A stretch of DNA of 36,290 nucleotides. Source: an uncultured Acetatifactor sp. (GTDB lineage: Bacteria > Bacillota > Clostridia > Lachnospirales > Lachnospiraceae). Under the pieces are notes generated by a model. That model was not told the DNA's origin and ran no database searches. It saw only the letters and a program-made list of their open reading frames with translations. Within the stretch, counting starts at the first letter, position 1. Each line of letters starts with the position of its first letter. The position numbers and the translations under genes are program-made. Shown here one piece after another: positions 1 through 7,924 of this stretch. The DNA is taken from positions 1 to 36,290 of the forward strand of contig CAJUFB010000035.1 of the NCBI GenBank assembly GCA_910585805.1, written 5' to 3'.

Positions 1-146
1 GACGAGTGCTTAACCAGGAAAGAGAATCGTGAGAGATTCCCGGGAAAGAGATATGGAAAGCGGATGATATGTAAGACTGAAATTCAGTGTTCGGTTTTGA
101 GGGTACAATTATTATCGGAAAGACAAAAAGCAGAATATGTTTGCTG

Positions 147-174
147 AAGAGAGTAGGTAGCTACTCTCTTTTTG
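147..174 (+). terminator. Rho-independent terminator upstream of the two-component system
   Basis: A perfect 10-bp stem (AAGAGAGTAG at 147-156 and CTACTCTCTT at 161-170) closes a GTAG loop and runs into a T tract at 169-173. It would end transcription of a gene lying left of the window and insulates the response regulator from read-through. The 146 bases before it hold no gene I can support. Confidence 0.8.
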
Positions 175-224
175 TGTAGAAGGCTTTGGAAATGAATAAG
201 ATTGGTCATTTTGGAGGGGAGACC

Positions 225-887
225 ATGAGAATTTTGCTTGTGGAAGATAATGAAGCTATCATTATGGGGGTGGAATTTCTGCTTTCCCAGGAGGGATATG
301 ATCCTGAGACAGCCAGAAGCATGTCTCAGGCAGAAAATTTCCTTGAGCAGAAAGATTACGACCTGGTGCTGCTTGATATCGGACTTCCGGACGGGGACGG
401 GTTCCGGCTGTGCAGCAGGGTCAGGAAAAAGTATCGGATTCCCGTGATATTTTTGACGGCGAGAGAGGAAGAAGCCGATGTGGTGCGGGGCCTGGACCTT
501 GGGGCGGAGGATTATGTGGTCAAACCATTCCGAAACCGTGAACTGATATCAAGGATCAGAGCGGTACTGCGGAGGAACGGAAAAGGATACAGTACGCTTC
601 GCTGTGGAGATATCGTATTAAATGCGGAAACCGGAAAAGTAAAACGAGGCAGCGCGGAGATACCGCTGACCAGGCTGGAATACAAGATCCTGTACAGCAT
701 GATGTCATATCCGGGCAGGCTTTTTACCCGGGATGAGATATTGGCAGATATATGGGACATATCCGGTAATTTTGTGAATGACAATACACTGTCGGTGACG
801 ATGAAGCGTCTGCGGGAGAAGCTGGGCGATTCGGATGCGCGGATGATCAGAACAGTGCGCGGCATGGGATACAGGATGGAACCGTGA
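225..887 (+). CDS. OmpR/PhoB-family response regulator
   Basis: DNA-binding response regulator of 220 residues. The receiver domain (about 1-118) shows the acidic pair E7-D8, phospho-acceptor D51 in LLDIGLPDGDG, T78 in FLTAR and K100 in VVKPF. A winged-helix output domain follows (about 125-218), ending in the typical RTVRGMGYR turn. The ATG at 225 is chosen because GGAGGGGA sits at 213-220; an in-frame TTG at 186 has no such site. The gene precedes a histidine kinase and an ABC transporter, so it probably answers that kinase and controls the transporter; this is inferred from the neighbours. Layout resembles BceRS/VanRS-type peptide-sensing systems. The ligand cannot be told from sequence. 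Confidence 0.95.
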   Translation: MRILLVEDNEAIIMGVEFLLSQEGYDPETARSMSQAENFLEQKDYDLVLLDIGLPDGDGFRLCSRVRKKYRIPVIFLTAREEEADVVRGLDLGAEDYVVKPFRNRELISRIRAVLRRNGKGYSTLRCGDIVLNAETGKVKRGSAEIPLTRLEYKILYSMMSYPGRLFTRDEILADIWDISGNFVNDNTLSVTMKRLREKLGDSDARMIRTVRGMGYRMEP

Positions 888-1078
888 GGTGCCATGTTTC
901 CCATTTACAGAAGTGACTTCGTGGCAAAGATAAATCTTAAGGCTTGCGAATACATAAGACCGGTCAGGGATTTTACCAGAGTTATCAGAGACAGGCAAAA
1001 AGAGACAGCAGGTTCTGACAGACACCTGGGGATGCAGAGATGCAGCCGGGCTGGAAAGGAAGATAAGGTAAGAGATAT

Positions 1079-2302
1079 ATGGTGTGGAACAGGGAGCTGA
1101 AGAAGTTTGCATTTACCATTCTGGCAGTCATGGCAGGAAGCTTTTTCGTGGTGAATATAAGTATGACAGCATATTTCAATTATATGCTGGCGGAATACAA
1201 TGGTTTTCTGGCGGCAGTGTTCGGAAATGTGCTGGAGACGTATCCGCAAGTGCAGGAGGAAGAACTGGTCAGGCTGTTGGAGGTCCGGGGAAATGAGCTA
1301 CAGGGAAAAGACATTCTGGCGCATTATGGCATTTTCGGGAAATATGGCAGCGACTCTTTTGGCAGTCAGGAGAGGCAGCTGCTTTTTTTGCATACAGGTG
1401 TCAATATCGGTTTGCTTCTGATATTTTTTGTACTCTGTATTACCCTGTTTTTATATCTGAAAAAAAGACAGGGACAGATCCGGAAGCTGACGTTCTATAT
1501 GCAGGCTCTGAATCGTAAAGGATATAGACTGGAGATAGAGGAAAATAAGGACGATGAACTGAGCGGGCTGCGCAATGAGATCTACAAGCTGACTGTTTTT
1601 CTGAAAGAACAGACGAACCGGGCGTTAGTACAGAAGCAGGCGCTGGCGGATTCAGTGACGAATATTTCCCATCAGTTGAAGACACCGCTTACATCTGCCA
1701 TTGTGCTGTTGGATAATCTGTCGGAAAATCCTGATATGGATGTCCGGACAAGACGGCATTTTCTGACGGAGATCACGAATCAGATCACCGGAATGTCCTG
1801 GCTGCTTACGGTTATGATGAAGCTTTCACGCCTGGATGCAGGAGTGGTGGAGCTGCAGGGTGTCCGGTTTCAACTTCGGAGATTCGTTGAGGAAGTTCTG
1901 GGCAGACTGGAAATTGCGGCGGAGCTGAAGCAGATTTCCTTTTCCGTGGAGATTCCGGAAGGGGCGTTGCTTTATGGGGACCGGAAGTGGACGGCGGAAG
2001 CGCTGCTGAATCTCATTAAGAACGCCATAGAGCACAGCCCGGCCGGAAGCGTGGTGAAAATAGCCGCTGAGGACAATGAGGTATATACGCAGATCTCTGT
2101 ACGTGATTACGGAGCGGGAATTACGAGAGAAGAGCAGGAAAAGCTGTTTCGTCGTTTTTACAACGGAAATTCGGCAAGAGAGGACAGCATGGGAATCGGG
2201 CTGGCGCTGGCTAAGGAAATCGTGGAGAAGCAGGGGGGCTATCTTTCCGTGGATTCCCGAACGGGAAAGGGAACCGTTTTTGTGATGCGGTTTGTAAAGT
2301 AG
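1079..2302 (+). CDS. Sensor histidine kinase
   Basis: Membrane histidine kinase of 407 residues. Membrane segments lie at about 11-31 and 107-127 and enclose a short external loop of about 75 residues. The HisKA dimerisation domain carries phospho-acceptor H198 in SHQLKTPLTS. The catalytic HATPase domain has the N box around N315 (NLIKNAIEH), the G1 box D343-x-G345-x-G347 and the G2 box GIGLALA near 372-378. It should phosphorylate the regulator encoded upstream. The 191-bp gap between the two genes is odd, since such pairs usually abut or overlap; I see no convincing gene in it. The start has only a modest AAGGTAAG-like ribosome site. Small external loops are common in kinases that sense through a partner transporter, but the signal here is unknown. 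Confidence 0.94.
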   Translation: MVWNRELKKFAFTILAVMAGSFFVVNISMTAYFNYMLAEYNGFLAAVFGNVLETYPQVQEEELVRLLEVRGNELQGKDILAHYGIFGKYGSDSFGSQERQLLFLHTGVNIGLLLIFFVLCITLFLYLKKRQGQIRKLTFYMQALNRKGYRLEIEENKDDELSGLRNEIYKLTVFLKEQTNRALVQKQALADSVTNISHQLKTPLTSAIVLLDNLSENPDMDVRTRRHFLTEITNQITGMSWLLTVMMKLSRLDAGVVELQGVRFQLRRFVEEVLGRLEIAAELKQISFSVEIPEGALLYGDRKWTAEALLNLIKNAIEHSPAGSVVKIAAEDNEVYTQISVRDYGAGITREEQEKLFRRFYNGNSAREDSMGIGLALAKEIVEKQGGYLSVDSRTGKGTVFVMRFVK

Positions 2303-2315
2303 GATTTTTTTCAAA

Positions 2316-2349
2316 ATGTCACGTAAATGTCATTTTCGTTTCTTATACT
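2316..2349 (+). promoter_or_regulatory. Candidate response-regulator operator plus -10 box
   Basis: ATGTCA occurs at 2316-2321 and again at 2327-2332, exactly 11 bp (one helical turn) apart, forming an ATGTCAC-GTAA-ATGTCAT block. A TATACT -10 box follows at 2344-2349, 11 bp after the second repeat, and there is no good -35 hexamer. This is the architecture of PhoB/OmpR-class activated promoters such as the E. coli pho box. It lies just before the transporter genes, so the upstream regulator is the likely binder (inference). CTGTAAC at 2348-2354 and GTTACAG at 2374-2380 form an inverted repeat in the roughly 220-nt leader. Confidence 0.6.
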
Positions 2350-2577
2350 GTAACCGTGAAAGGTAACGATGCTGTTACAGGAGGAAGCTGCCGGGGCGAT
2401 ATCGGCGCAGCCATTTACCCTTCTGCCGGGAGGGGCAGGCAGCCGACGTGTACCGTCAGAGGTGAGCCGCATGCGCAGGAATATGAAGGGGAAAGGAAGC
2501 AGGCCTGGTATCTGGCGGATTTGCCGTCAGGTGAGCGGCATCGGAAAAAGGGAACAGGAAAAGGAGACGGGAAAGAC

Positions 2578-3258
2578 ATGGAAATTTTAAGGACAGAGCA
2601 TTTATTTAAAAAATACGGGAAAGGAAACAATGAGGTAATCGCGGTAAACGATGCCAACCTCTCTGTGGACCAGGGAGAATTTGTGGCAATCGTGGGAAGC
2701 TCCGGCAGCGGGAAATCCACTTTGATGCACATGCTGGGCGGCGTAGACAGGCCCACTTCCGGCAGGGTGCTGATAGAGGACAATGATATCTATCGGATGA
2801 ACGATGATAAACTGGCGATTTTCCGCAGGAGACAGGTTGGGCTGATCTATCAGTTTTACAATCTGATACCGGTGCTGACCGTGGAGGAGAACCTGACGCT
2901 GCCCTGCGAGCTGGACGGGAATAAGCCGGACCCGGAGTTGGTACAGGAGCTGGCAGGGATGCTGGGGCTTAAGAAAAGACTGCACCACCTGCCCAATGAG
3001 CTGTCGGGAGGACAGCAGCAGAGAGTTGCCATAGGCAGGGCGCTGATCACCAGGCCGGCCATTCTGCTGGCGGACGAGCCCACCGGAAATCTGGATACCC
3101 GGGCAGGCAATGAGATCATGGAACTGCTGAAGATATCCAACCGGAAATACAAGCAGACGGTAGTCATGATCACCCATAATCTGGAACTGGCAAAGCAGGC
3201 GGACAGAGTCCTGGGAATAGAAGACGGATTCGTCTTCAACAGAGGCAGGGAGGCTTAA
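2578..3258 (+). CDS. ABC transporter ATP-binding protein (MacB/BceA type)
   Basis: Cytoplasmic ATPase subunit of 226 residues. Walker A is GSSGSGKS at 40-47, the Q loop lies in YQFYNL near 92, the signature LSGGQQQR is at 142-149, and Walker B with catalytic glutamate is ILLADEP with E167. The H loop is ITHN near 201. The pattern LADEPTGNLD marks the MacB/LolD/BceA group, which pairs with FtsX-type permeases. The ATG at 2578 is chosen because GGAGACGGGA precedes it and family proteins begin with this EILRTEHLFKKYG stretch; a longer GTG-start reading from 2356 would add an implausible basic extension. It ends two bases before the permease gene, so the two are surely co-translated and form one transporter. 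Confidence 0.95.
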   Translation: MEILRTEHLFKKYGKGNNEVIAVNDANLSVDQGEFVAIVGSSGSGKSTLMHMLGGVDRPTSGRVLIEDNDIYRMNDDKLAIFRRRQVGLIYQFYNLIPVLTVEENLTLPCELDGNKPDPELVQELAGMLGLKKRLHHLPNELSGGQQQRVAIGRALITRPAILLADEPTGNLDTRAGNEIMELLKISNRKYKQTVVMITHNLELAKQADRVLGIEDGFVFNRGREA

Positions 3259-3260
3259 GG

Positions 3261-5873
3261 ATGAAGGAAAGTGCAAATGTATTAAAGAGATGCTGCAGCC
3301 GTACCCTGAAGGAGAACCCCAAGCGCACCGCGGTAACCATCGTGGGAATCATACTTGCCACGGCGCTGATCACAGGAGTTGCCTGTATCGTGGTGAGTTT
3401 CAGGGCCAGTATGATTGCCTACGAAAAGCAGCAGAACGGGGACTGGCATTATCATTTCGTGGGAGTTGGCAATGAGTATCTGAAGTATTTTGAAAATAAT
3501 ACCAATATAGAAAAATATGGCCTGTTGGAGACTTTGGGGTATGCGCCGCTGGAAGGCAGCCAGAATCCCGACAAACCCTATCTCTATCTCTGTGCCATGG
3601 AGGAGAGTGTGGAAGACATCCTGGGACTGACCCTGTCGGAAGGGCGGATGCCGGAGAATGGCACGGAACTGGTGGTGGGCAAACATGTCCGGACAAACGG
3701 GTTGGTGGATATCAAGGTGGGAGATGTGCTGACACTGCAGATGGGAGAGCGGATGACGGACGAATATTTACTGACACAGGAGTCTCCCTATTATGTCGGG
3801 GAAGAAAGATTTGTGCCGTCTTCCGAAAAGCAGTATACGGTGGTGGGCATCATAGAGCGCCCCAACGAGGAAGTGGAGCCGCGGATTGCGCCGGGGTATT
3901 CGGCCTATACCTTTCTGGAAGAGCCGGAGGCGGCTGCAGAGGTGGATGTATATGCTTCCTATACGAAAAAGGGGCTGCGTAACAGGGAGCAGGTGAACGC
4001 CGGTATCCTGGGAGTGGAGGAAGAACTGTATAAACGCTACTATAACGGAGGAGTCTTTACCCAGGAGGAGCAGCAGCGGATGAGGACAGTGGCAAAGCTT
4101 GTGGTGGAGAATTACTGGCTGCTGAGATGGGAGCTTATGATATTTACATCCAATACCATGAATATGCTGTATGCAATGTCGGTGATTGCCATATTGATTA
4201 TCATCGTCACCAGTGTATTCTGTATCCATAACAGTTTCATGATTTCTCTTACGGAGAAAATGAAACTGTACGGCAGGCTTGCCTCCGTGGGAACCACCAG
4301 AAGGCAGCAGAAGAAAATCGTGTATTACGAGGCGGCCGTGCTGGGGCTGACAGGGGTTCCGCTGGGGATTATCAGCGGAATTGCGGCCATAGCGGTGCTG
4401 GTGAGGGCAGTGGGCGGTCTTATGGAGGAAGGCCTGGGATTCCGGCTGATATTCAGGATTTCTCTCCCGGCGGTTTTGCTGGGGGCGGTGCTGTCTGCGG
4501 TAACCGTATATCTTTCCGCTTCCGGCTCGGCCAGGCGGGCGGCCAGGATATCGCCCATAAACGCCATTCGCGCCAGTGAAACGGTGAAGATCAGCGGAAA
4601 GGATGCCGCCAGGGAACTGCGCTGTCCGGCTTTTATCGGCAGGCTCTTCGGAATCGGAGGCAAAATAGCGTATAAAAATTTACGGCGTGCCAGAGTAAAG
4701 TACCGCACTACGGTGATTTCCATCGTGGTCAGTGTGGCCGCGTTTATCGGAATGTCCACTTTTGTGGATCTTATGATGTATTCTTCAACCTATTATTATG
4801 AAGATATGCCATATCAGCTGAGAGTAAGCATCAATCAGTGGGAGTCTTATGAGAAGGCCCTGGAGATTGCCGGGATGGAGGGCGTGCAGGAGGCGGAGGT
4901 GGTCCGGTCGGCACGTTTTCCGGTGGATAACAGCCTGATTTCCTATTCGGAAAGTTATCAGGAGAATGTGTCAGAGCTGCCGGCTTTGATGATTCGTTCC
5001 CTGGGAGAGGAGGCTTATGCCCGCTATTGCCGGAATGTGGGGGTATCCGTGGAAGAAGCTTTGGATAAGGCCATCGTTATGGCGGATGCTTCCCGGGAAT
5101 ACTGGGAGGACGGGAAGCTGTACAGAGAGGAGGGCGATATTGCTTCTTTCCGTCCGGGAGAGATGATCAGGGGGATAGAAACGGCGGAGGGGCTGGAAGT
5201 GGAAGTGCTTACCCAGACAAGGGTGAAGCCCATGTATATGACAGGCACAGCCGGCTGGATTATATTGATTGTCAGCGATGCGTGGATGGACACCCATGTG
5301 CGGGATGGTATGAAATACGACAACATAAAGTATGACAATGTGGAGGTCTATGTCAAATGTGAAAATGCGGACGAGATGGAGGCAGCCATCAGGAATGAGA
5401 TGCAGCTGTCGCATTATACGGTGACAAATTATGAAGCGCAGTACCGTTCCTCCAGGAGCATGAGTCTGGTGGTGGCCATCTTCCTGTACGGCTTTATCAC
5501 GGTGGTGGCATTGATCGGCATCACCAATATCTTCAATACCATCACCACCAATATGGAACTGCGGGCGCCGGAATTCGCCATGCTGCGCTCTGTGGGAATG
5601 ACCGGGCGGGAGTTCAGGCGGATGATATGGCTGGAGAACCTGTTCTACGGAGGGAAGGCTCTGCTTGTCGGGATTCCGCTGGGGATCTTTTTGTCCCTGT
5701 GCTTTAACATGGCGCTGGGAGAGGGGCTTGTCACGTCCTTCCGCCTTCCCTGGGCGGCGACGGCGGGGGCAGCTCTGGCAGTGGGGCTTCTGCTTTATGG
5801 GATCATGCACTATTCCATGGGGAAGATCAATCGGAAAAACATTATTGAGACCATCCGCAACGAAAATATCTGA
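3261..5873 (+). CDS. FtsX-family ABC transporter permease (large, two extracytoplasmic domains)
   Basis: Permease of 870 residues, partner of the ATPase just upstream. I see about eight membrane segments at roughly 24-46, 302-326, 360-383, 395-418, 482-505, 733-757, 800-822 and 828-850. These form two FtsX-type halves, each with a large external domain (about 47-300 and 506-732). This differs from the classical 10-helix BceB permease with one external domain and looks more like the fused permeases of clostridial lipoprotein or peptide-export and resistance systems. Proteins of this class usually extract or expel hydrophobic or peptide substrates from the outer membrane face mechanically, without transport through a pore. 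The substrate is unknown. It is probably induced by the upstream two-component system through the repeat at 2316-2332. Confidence 0.92.
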   Translation: MKESANVLKRCCSRTLKENPKRTAVTIVGIILATALITGVACIVVSFRASMIAYEKQQNGDWHYHFVGVGNEYLKYFENNTNIEKYGLLETLGYAPLEGSQNPDKPYLYLCAMEESVEDILGLTLSEGRMPENGTELVVGKHVRTNGLVDIKVGDVLTLQMGERMTDEYLLTQESPYYVGEERFVPSSEKQYTVVGIIERPNEEVEPRIAPGYSAYTFLEEPEAAAEVDVYASYTKKGLRNREQVNAGILGVEEELYKRYYNGGVFTQEEQQRMRTVAKLVVENYWLLRWELMIFTSNTMNMLYAMSVIAILIIIVTSVFCIHNSFMISLTEKMKLYGRLASVGTTRRQQKKIVYYEAAVLGLTGVPLGIISGIAAIAVLVRAVGGLMEEGLGFRLIFRISLPAVLLGAVLSAVTVYLSASGSARRAARISPINAIRASETVKISGKDAARELRCPAFIGRLFGIGGKIAYKNLRRARVKYRTTVISIVVSVAAFIGMSTFVDLMMYSSTYYYEDMPYQLRVSINQWESYEKALEIAGMEGVQEAEVVRSARFPVDNSLISYSESYQENVSELPALMIRSLGEEAYARYCRNVGVSVEEALDKAIVMADASREYWEDGKLYREEGDIASFRPGEMIRGIETAEGLEVEVLTQTRVKPMYMTGTAGWIILIVSDAWMDTHVRDGMKYDNIKYDNVEVYVKCENADEMEAAIRNEMQLSHYTVTNYEAQYRSSRSMSLVVAIFLYGFITVVALIGITNIFNTITTNMELRAPEFAMLRSVGMTGREFRRMIWLENLFYGGKALLVGIPLGIFLSLCFNMALGEGLVTSFRLPWAATAGAALAVGLLLYGIMHYSMGKINRKNIIETIRNENI

Positions 5874-5890
5874 TATAAATATCTGATATT
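5865..5890 (+). repeat. 13-bp tandem duplication across the permease stop codon
   Basis: AATATCTGATATA at 5865-5877 is followed directly by AATATCTGATATT at 5878-5890. The first copy contains the permease TGA stop. It looks like a recent slippage duplication. Confidence 0.7.
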
Positions 5891-5905
5891 GAAAAAGCGG
5901 CATAG

Positions 5906-5952
5906 AATTTCAGCAGCCAGAGACCTGTAAACGGGCTGCTGAAATTATTTGC
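5906..5952 (+). terminator. Hairpin terminator after the ABC permease
   Basis: A perfect 13-bp inverted repeat, AATTTCAGCAGCC at 5906-5918 and GGCTGCTGAAATT at 5934-5946, closes a 15-nt loop and is followed by a weak ATTATTTG tract. It most likely ends the two-component/ABC transcription unit. The poor T tract makes complete termination uncertain. Confidence 0.65.
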
Positions 5953-6109
5953 TGTAATTATTTTGCCAAGTTTTTAAGATAATGGTTTTCTTTTTTGTTC
6001 AAGTATGATAAAATAAAACTATCGGGCATTGCTTTATCGGTTTGCCTTACAAATGGCGGGGAACTGTCCTACTTGGGATAAGCTCCGGGCAGGAAAGGAC
6101 AGGGTAGAG

Positions 6110-7018
6110 ATGGATAGCATATTACTGGAAAGTGGAACCAATGAGTTAGAGATCCTGGAATTTACATTGGGGGACAATTATTATGGGATCAATGTGGCGA
6201 AGATCAAGACGATCATGAAATATGAGAAGGTTACGCCGATCCCCAACGCGCATCCCAGCATTGAGGGCGTGTTTATGCCGCGGGATGACATGATCACAGC
6301 GATCGACCTGAAGAATTGTCTCGGACGGGGAGAGTCGGAACCCAAGGGGTTGTTCATTATAACGAACTTTAATAAACTGGATATCGCATTTCATGTAGAT
6401 AACGTACTGGGAATCCAGAAGATATCCTGGAGTGAGATCATTAAGCCGGAGGTAACCATCTCCAGCGCGGAAGAGGGTGTGGCCATCGGCATCGTCAAGA
6501 AGGACAGCAAGCTGATTATCATCCTGGATTTTGAGAAGATTGTTACGGATATCAATCCCGAGACCGGGCTGAAGATCTCCGATATCAACGAGCTGGGTGA
6601 GCGTGAGCGGAGCATGGTGCCCATTCTGATCGCGGAGGATTCGCCGCTGTTGAATAAGATGATCGTTGACTGTCTCAGGAAAGCCGGCTATGAGAATCTG
6701 ACGCATACGGAGAATGGTAAGCAGGCATATGATATCATCAACTACTATAAGGCGAAAGGAACATTGCGTGATCATGTGCGCCTCATTATCTCGGATATTG
6801 AGATGCCGGAGATGGACGGACACAGGCTGACCAAACTGGTTAAAACGGATGAAACCACTGCCATGATTCCGGTTGTTCTGTTCTCGTCACTGGTCAATGA
6901 CGAGATGAGGAGGAAAGGGGAATCACTGGGGGCAGATGCGCAGCTGTCCAAGCCTGAGATCGGAAATCTGGTAAAAATAATAGATCAGCTTGTCGAGGAG
7001 AGACATTTGAATAATTAG
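6110..7018 (+). CDS. cheV: Chemotaxis coupling protein CheV
   Basis: Hybrid of a CheW-like domain (about 10-150) and a C-terminal receiver domain (about 170-300), 302 residues, the normal CheV size. The receiver shows E175-D176, phospho-acceptor D229 in ISDIEMPEMDG, S259 in VLFSS and K281 in LSKPE. CheV couples chemoreceptors to the CheA kinase and, when phosphorylated, takes part in adaptation. The ATG at 6110 fits the family start (LESGTNELEILEF) and follows AGGAAAGGA; a reading from 6029 would add 27 unrelated residues. No receptor, CheA or flagellar gene is nearby. It is bounded by terminators on both sides and so appears to be expressed alone. Confidence 0.95.
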   Translation: MDSILLESGTNELEILEFTLGDNYYGINVAKIKTIMKYEKVTPIPNAHPSIEGVFMPRDDMITAIDLKNCLGRGESEPKGLFIITNFNKLDIAFHVDNVLGIQKISWSEIIKPEVTISSAEEGVAIGIVKKDSKLIIILDFEKIVTDINPETGLKISDINELGERERSMVPILIAEDSPLLNKMIVDCLRKAGYENLTHTENGKQAYDIINYYKAKGTLRDHVRLIISDIEMPEMDGHRLTKLVKTDETTAMIPVVLFSSLVNDEMRRKGESLGADAQLSKPEIGNLVKIIDQLVEERHLNN

Positions 7019-7026
7019 AAAGCCTG

Positions 7027-7057
7027 AAAAGCTGGGACTGATATCCCAGCTTTTTTT
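7027..7057 (+). terminator. Rho-independent terminator of cheV
   Basis: AAAAGCTGGGA at 7027-7037 pairs with TCCCAGCTTTT at 7044-7054, with a short loop, and runs straight into seven Ts (7051-7057). It is a strong, canonical terminator. Confidence 0.9.
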
Positions 7058-7090
7058 CGGAAGGAGCTGTAATAGCTTTTCAGGAGGCGT

Positions 7091-7882
7091 ATGACAGGGA
7101 TTGAAATGGACAGAGAAGAATTTCTGGATAGATTAGAGCAGTCTGATATGATCCTGGTAGGATTGGGAGAGGAATTTGACGGAACAAAACGGCTGAGGCA
7201 GCAGACAGGATACGGGCAGGGCTGTGCATGTCTGAAAGAGGAAGGTCTTTCCTGGCTGATTCCGTACTGGAACGAGTATTGCCTGGATCGGGCAGGAGAT
7301 TGCAGTATCAAAAACGCACTGGAGAAGCTGCGGGAAGTTCTCAAGGGGAAGAATCATTTTGCAGTTTCCGTATCTACGAACAGTCAGATTGCCGATACAG
7401 GGAGAAATGTGATGCCCTGTGGTTCCATTTTGCGGAAGCAGTGCTCTGCAGGGTGCAGAGAGGTACTGCGGGACAGGACGGAGGAAGACGCGGAAGGGCT
7501 GGCGCGGTTTTTCCGGGAATTGGCAGAGGGGCGGCTGCAGAAGGAGAAGTTGACTTTGGGCATATGTCCGGAATGCGGCGCACCGTTGGTGCTCAACAAC
7601 ATTTATGCGGAAAGTTATAACGAAAACGGCTATCTGGATCAATGGAATCTATATAGGAAATGGCTGCAGAGAACACTGAATCACAGGCTCCTGATCCTGG
7701 AGCTGGGAGTGGGGATGCGGTTTCCCACAGTAATACGGTGGCCATTTGAGAAGACAGCCTTTTTTAATCAAAAGGCATATTTTTACAGAGTGAATGAAAA
7801 TTTGTATCAATTGACGAAAGAACTGTCAGGGAAGGGCTGCGGAATTTCCAAGGATGCAGTTGCCTGGCTTGCACAATTGTGA
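7091..7882 (+). CDS. Sirtuin-like (Sir2 fold) protein, probably catalytically altered
   Basis: 263 residues. Several features align with Sir2-family NAD-dependent deacylases. A Rossmann-like start (DMILVGLGEEF, about 19-29) sits where sirtuins have GAGxS. STN at 95-97 corresponds to TQN/TTN. PCGSILRKQCSAGC (109-122) matches the LHGS...CxxC region. A second Zn pair CPEC lies at 159-162, and LGVGMRFP (205-212) matches the LGTSLxVxP loop. The catalytic histidine of LHGS is C110 here, and the nucleotide-binding GAGxS motif is not kept, so this may be a pseudo-enzyme or have another activity. Zn ligands C118, C122, C159 and C162 remain. AGGAGG at 7082-7087 sets the start. Fold assignment is my inference from motifs; deacylase activity is not claimed. 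Confidence 0.6.
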   Translation: MTGIEMDREEFLDRLEQSDMILVGLGEEFDGTKRLRQQTGYGQGCACLKEEGLSWLIPYWNEYCLDRAGDCSIKNALEKLREVLKGKNHFAVSVSTNSQIADTGRNVMPCGSILRKQCSAGCREVLRDRTEEDAEGLARFFRELAEGRLQKEKLTLGICPECGAPLVLNNIYAESYNENGYLDQWNLYRKWLQRTLNHRLLILELGVGMRFPTVIRWPFEKTAFFNQKAYFYRVNENLYQLTKELSGKGCGISKDAVAWLAQL

Positions 7883-7924
7883 TAAACTGGAACATAGTTT
7901 TAGAATGAAATCGGAGGAGACAGT

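Noticed and set aside
1..147. Open frame from the window edge ending in TGA at 145-147, just before the terminator
   Set aside because: The 48-codon translation looks unlike a protein tail and nothing confirms it; it could equally be an untranslated 3' region.
894..1100. 68-codon frame between regulator and kinase
   Set aside because: Composition looks random, it overlaps the kinase start out of frame, and its ribosome site is weak; kept only as an open question about the gap.
2356..2577. 74-residue N-terminal extension of the ABC ATPase from a GTG start
   Set aside because: The ATG at 2578 has a good ribosome site and matches the family start; the extension covers the promoter leader.
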